A DNA stretch of 64,000 nucleotides, taken from the NCBI GenBank assembly GCA_013180625.2, contig SNVD02009519.1, forward strand, positions 930,001 through 994,000, read 5' to 3'. Both the position numbers and the translations under genes were made by a program. Below, in pieces: positions 59,999-64,000 of this stretch (position 1 is the first letter of the stretch; every line of letters begins with the position of its first letter). Below the pieces are notes generated by a model. That model ran no database searches. It had not been told where the DNA came from and saw only the letters and a program-made list of their open reading frames with translations. The stretch is from Boswellia sacra (taxonomy: Eukaryota > Streptophyta > Magnoliopsida > Sapindales > Burseraceae).

Positions 59999-60008
59999 TC
60001 TATTTATA
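59999..60008 (+). promoter_or_regulatory. TATA box of the LBD gene
   Basis: CTCTATTTATAC, about 115 bp before the ATG, followed by a CT-rich leader. Confidence 0.55.
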
Positions 60009-60118
60009 CCTCTTGTGCTTTTACCTTTCTCTCAACTAGAGCAGCTGGTTCTCTTCTTCATTCTTTGCCTTTGCTTTCTCACTACCAGGCCAAAGGCTGC
60101 AACTCTCTCTGATCAAAC

Positions 60119-61431
60119 ATGGAATGCATTGAAAAAGTTGCAGCTTCTCCAATCACTCATCTGCAAACTCCATTCTCCTCTCCATCTTCCTCTTCTTCAC
60201 ACCCTTTTCAGTCGTCTCCAAGCTTTCCTTCACCTTCACAGTCTTCTGGGAGTACTCTTGCAGCAGCTCCACCTTCTCCTCCACCTATTGTTCTCAGCCC
60301 CTGCGCTGCTTGCAAGATCCTCCGCCGCAGATGTGTCGAGAAATGTGTTTTGGCTCCATATTTTCCGCCCACTGAACCTTATAAGTTCACCATTGCTCAC
60401 AGAGTCTTTGGAGCTAGCAACATCATCAAGTTCTTGCAGGTACAGTATGTTAATTAATTTGTTTAAACAAAATTTATGCTTTTGTTCATAGAGTCCAAAG
60501 TCAACATCACGAACGAATGATTTTTTCTTCTTTTTCTTTTTTTGGTTTCCATCAATTAGTTTAGTTGATTAACTTTAATTAGACAGTTGTTTTCTATTCT
60601 TTTCCTGCAAACTTGTGGACTCTGTATCAAAAGGAAATAGAATTAGACATTTTAACAAATCAAAAGGCAACTTTAAAGTTTTCAAATAGTCTCTTTTAAT
60701 CTTCCAATGGACCCTCTCTAGCTATTTCCTCATTATAAAGCAAACTTGATCAATTGTGCATCATTCAGATCACTCTCTCTTTGACAAGGGGGCTTGGCCT
60801 ATTTCACGTTTTCAAGCTTTGTTATGGTTTCATTTTTTGCCCTTTTCTTAAAAAGGACCAAATTAAAGTTCAATTGTTGTACTGGCTCATAACGTTACAT
60901 GCTTTGAGAAGTCAATGCTTACCAATAACTTGCACATTTATGGGGCTCTCACAGAATCCAGAAATAGACTATACAGGGGCAGTTAGGTAGCACGTTACGT
61001 GTCCTACAAAAATTTCTTTAAAATTAAAAATTATTAGCCTTTTAATTAAGTTGGGAATTTACTAACTTAGGGTAACAAAATAATTGCAGGATCTCCCAGA
61101 GTCTCAAAGAGCAGATGCAGTAAGCAGCATGGTGTATGAAGCAAACGCCAGGATCCGAGACCCAGTGTATGGATGTGCAGGTGCCATTTGTCAGCTTCAG
61201 AAACAAATCAGTGAGCTGCAAGGACAGTTAGCCAAGGCACAAGCAGAGCTTGTCACCATGCAATGCCAGCAACGCAATTTAATTGCCCTGATTTGCATGG
61301 AAATGGCACAATCTCAAGAAACCATCTCGCAGCAGCAGCAGCAGCATCAACAACAACAGCAATTCATTGACACAAGTTGTTTTCTAGATGAAAACAGCTT
61401 TGGCTCGAACTGGGAACCTCTTTGGACGTGA
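60119..61431 (+). CDS. LOB-domain (LBD) transcription factor, class I, LBD1/LBD11-like
   Basis: Exons 60119-60439 and 61090-61431 join at CTTGCAG/GTACAG and TTGCAG/GATCTC to give 220 residues. After a Ser/Pro-rich N-terminus (about 58 residues) comes the LOB domain. It has the C-x2-C-x6-C-x3-C zinc block (PCAACKILRRRCVEKC), the GAS block (FGASNIIKFLQ) split by the intron at the position usual for the family, DPVYGCAG, and a full L-x6-L-x3-L-x6-L coiled coil (LQKQISELQGQLAKAQAEL). The leucine pattern makes it class I. The block VFGASNIIKFLQ-DLPESQRADAVSSMVYEA points to LBD1/LBD11, which act in vascular cambium and secondary growth. The tail has a Gln/His-rich tract (QQQQQHQQQQQ) and ends GSNWEPLWT. 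The gene appears intact. LBD proteins bind GCGGCG-type DNA as dimers in the nucleus. Confidence 0.95.
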
Positions 61432-64000
61432 AGTGAAGTGCGACCAGAGAGATAGTCAGTGTGCTGAATTTCAACATCCAAGAGTGTGGAATATTAATTA
61501 CATAAAAAGAGCAAAATATATATACACTTAGAAAACTAAGTTAATTTCAATTAATAAATCGAGTACTGATTTGCTAAGGGTAGAGGAGTGATTATGCTTT
61601 TCATTAGTCATGTGGACAGAGACAATCTTTGATTAATCAACAGACATATCCTTTTCTGATATATAGTTAATTAAACACCCGCTAGTGAGAGATATTTTAG
61701 TACTTCGTTGTAATTTTAATTACAAATGCAGAATTACAGGGGCAAAAAAAAAAAAAAAAGGCAGGTGGGAGGTTGTCTTTATCGTGAGTCTGTGCTAATT
61801 CTTGAATTAAAGCCCTAATGGGTGACCTAATTTTATCTTCTAAAATGGTTTCTAGTTCCTTGTCAAACAATCTTTTGACTTTTACTCTGCTCTTGTAATC
61901 GCTCTTCTGAAGGGCCATCATTAATGGATATCATTTTCCTTCCTTCAACATTCTATATTTACCTAATTAATTAGCAAGTGGCTCGTTAATTAATGACATC
62001 CCATTTGGGGTTTGATCATAGTATTATGTTTCAGCTCAGTTTTCCGTTTAAAAGTTAAATATGAAAATAATAATCAATATTTGTTCAATAATAATTTATC
62101 TTCATAATTATGTTACAACTTGTAATAAATATGACATTTCTTATGATAAAGTGTTTCGACACCGAATCCAAAAATTTTTTTCAAGAAAATTATCACAAAT
62201 AACTTTGAACTAAGAATTAATATTAATGTAACCCTCACGTTTTATATAATATTATCCATAACCATGCTAGCACCGCATTCTGTTAAATTAATTTTATGAC
62301 ACATTAAGAATATATAAAATAATCATTATACCTTTTAGCTATATTATTTTCCATCATTTAAATATTTTATAAATGACTTATATTTAAACAAAGAGTTACA
62401 AAATTTTCACTGATAACCTTATACTAAAAGACAAAAAATATAAAACTTCTAAATAAAATAAATTTTATTGAAAAAGATATACAATAAAAGTCAAATTAAA
62501 AATAAAGAAGTTAAATATAAATAAGAGAGGATAAATTAAAATAATGAAAATAAAATAAATGAACTAAAAATTGGTATTTTAATTCTAAAAAATGAAACAA
62601 AGTTAACTAAACTAACTAAAATAAAATGAAAAACTAAAAGAAGTTTTTTATAATTAAAATAACTAAAACAAAAAAAAATTATAATAACTCCCAAAAAAAG
62701 TTGAAAATCCTAAAACAAAACTATTTTAAATTAATATAAAACAGTAATCAACCTTACTCAAATAATTAACTAAATTCATAGAAGAATAGTATACTTTGAA
62801 GTTGCAGATAGTAGTTGATGTATTTATTTTATGTAATTAATTGTTTACAAATTTTTTAATTAAAGTTTTATAAGATTATTTTATTTAAAAAAATAACATG
62901 TTACTATTTAAACAAATGACTTAAGTTAATTTTTTATCTTTTAGATGTTAAATTTAACTCAAATTAGTTAACGATAGGGTTATACAGATAATGTTATATC
63001 ATAATTATGTATGATATTAAACCTTAGTTTATGGTTATTTGTAATATTTTCGTATTTTCTTTTACGTCATATCTTAATGACAATTGAAATTTTAATTATT
63101 CATTATGGTTTTTTTTTTAATATCATTTGATATATTACTTGAACTAAACACGATTTTGAAATGCTCTTTTAATTTTTTAAAAACAATTTTAATATTTTTC
63201 AGTTCTTTATCGAATAATTGTTATATCAAAATACATTAAATTAAGCCGGTATTAGTATCTTGCTTTTAATTATTGATAGATAACCACATATACATTATTT
63301 TAGAAACAATATTAGTAGTAGATGCAATTATTGGATGCAAAATCCAACTTTTTTCACTTCCATCATATCATCACCCCCATCTCACTGTCTCACATGGTTT
63401 TCTCTCTCTCTCTCTCTCTCTCTCTCTAAGCCCATAAATAATTAATCAACCCCAAATCTGTTGTCGGCATCACTTCTCTCTAACACTTTTGTTTTCATAT
63501 TTAAGGTTAAAAGGAAAGAATTGTTTTCACAAACAAGCGGCTCCTTTGGGTATACGAAATCCAACAGTAGAAAAAAGAAACGTTGATATTTCGAGGTCAA
63601 AATGCCCAAGTGTGAACTGCTCCTACCTTTCATGGACCCCGTGCCGTCCAGTATGCTTCACTCCATAAATATTTATAATAGTTTATTCTAAACTCTTATT
63701 AATTCATTCTACATATATCGTCCCAAAACTGGCCTTACTTGTTTATTATACAAATATATACGTCCCATTCCTCTAAATCATAAATATATGGGTCCAATAT
63801 ATTTGTTAATACGCAGAAAAGGTTGCATTAAATTAAGATGATGTTACGTTATGCATTAATTAGAGCATACCATTCAAATTTCAAACTTGGCTCCTCCCGT
63901 TGTTCTATTTATAATTTTCCAACCAAGACATGTTACATATCGAAATCAATCTAATGCATGCTTAGTGAAAAAATGAGTGGACACTCGAGTTTCGATTGAA
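61432..64000. other. 3' flank of the LBD gene and AT-rich intergenic DNA
   Basis: No gene seen. 62040-63350 is very AT-rich and probably old transposon debris. A (TC)14 microsatellite lies at 63400-63427. Confidence 0.5.
63400..63427. repeat. (TC)n microsatellite
   Basis: 28 bp of uninterrupted TC. CT runs are common near plant transcription starts, but no gene follows in the window. Confidence 0.95.

Overview
The window is nuclear DNA of a flowering plant, almost certainly a eudicot. Genes have GT-AG introns and AT-rich spacers, ribosomal-protein promoters carry telo-box motifs, and gene islands alternate with LTR retrotransposons, hAT elements and MITEs. The species cannot be fixed from the sequence. 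There is no sign of bacterial, phage or CRISPR sequence.

Layout. Positions 1-1318 hold no gene but contain an imperfect foldback (118-248) whose arms differ only by transitions. Positions 1319-14849 are a decayed Ty3/Gypsy element of Tat type. It has LTRs about 10% diverged, gag-protease-RT, two RNase H domains and an integrase that has lost its first catalytic Asp. A long post-pol region follows, with an intron-containing antisense ORF, several tandem repeats and a nested probable solo LTR (7802-9553). Positions 15402-17635 are a non-autonomous hAT element with a perfect 8-bp target duplication.

Positions 17.6-27.9 kb are a duplicated, rearranged stretch. It holds one intact B3-domain gene, a frameshifted second copy 4.9 kb away, a foldback region enclosing a small ORF, a small MITE, a fragment of a ureidoglycolate-hydrolase-type exon and a mitochondrial atp9 fragment.

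The gene island at 27.9-46 kb has: a ureidoglycolate hydrolase/lyase-family gene (+); a complete 12-exon GET4 gene (-) with a hAT MITE in intron 3; a LYR-motif protein gene (+) divergent from GET4 and carrying a GC-AG intron; a 54-residue RCI2/PMP3 membrane protein gene (+) in two short exons; 40S ribosomal protein S23 (+); and a large Ser-rich gene of unknown function (-) with a duplicated motif and a second likely GC-AG intron.

Positions 47619-54048 are a Ty1/Copia element with clear LTRs (roughly 97% identical by eye), a TTGTC target duplication, and gag and pol broken by stops and frameshifts. A long AT-rich spacer follows, then a class I LBD (LOB-domain) transcription factor gene of LBD1/LBD11 type (60119-61431), then AT-rich DNA to the end.

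The host genes are unrelated housekeeping and regulatory genes and do not form a pathway: GET4 in tail-anchored protein insertion, S23 in decoding, LYR in mitochondrial Fe-S or complex assembly, RCI2 in plasma-membrane stress response, LBD and B3 in transcription. The two retroelements show nonsense mutations mostly explicable as C-to-T or G-to-A changes, as expected for methylated, silenced copies.
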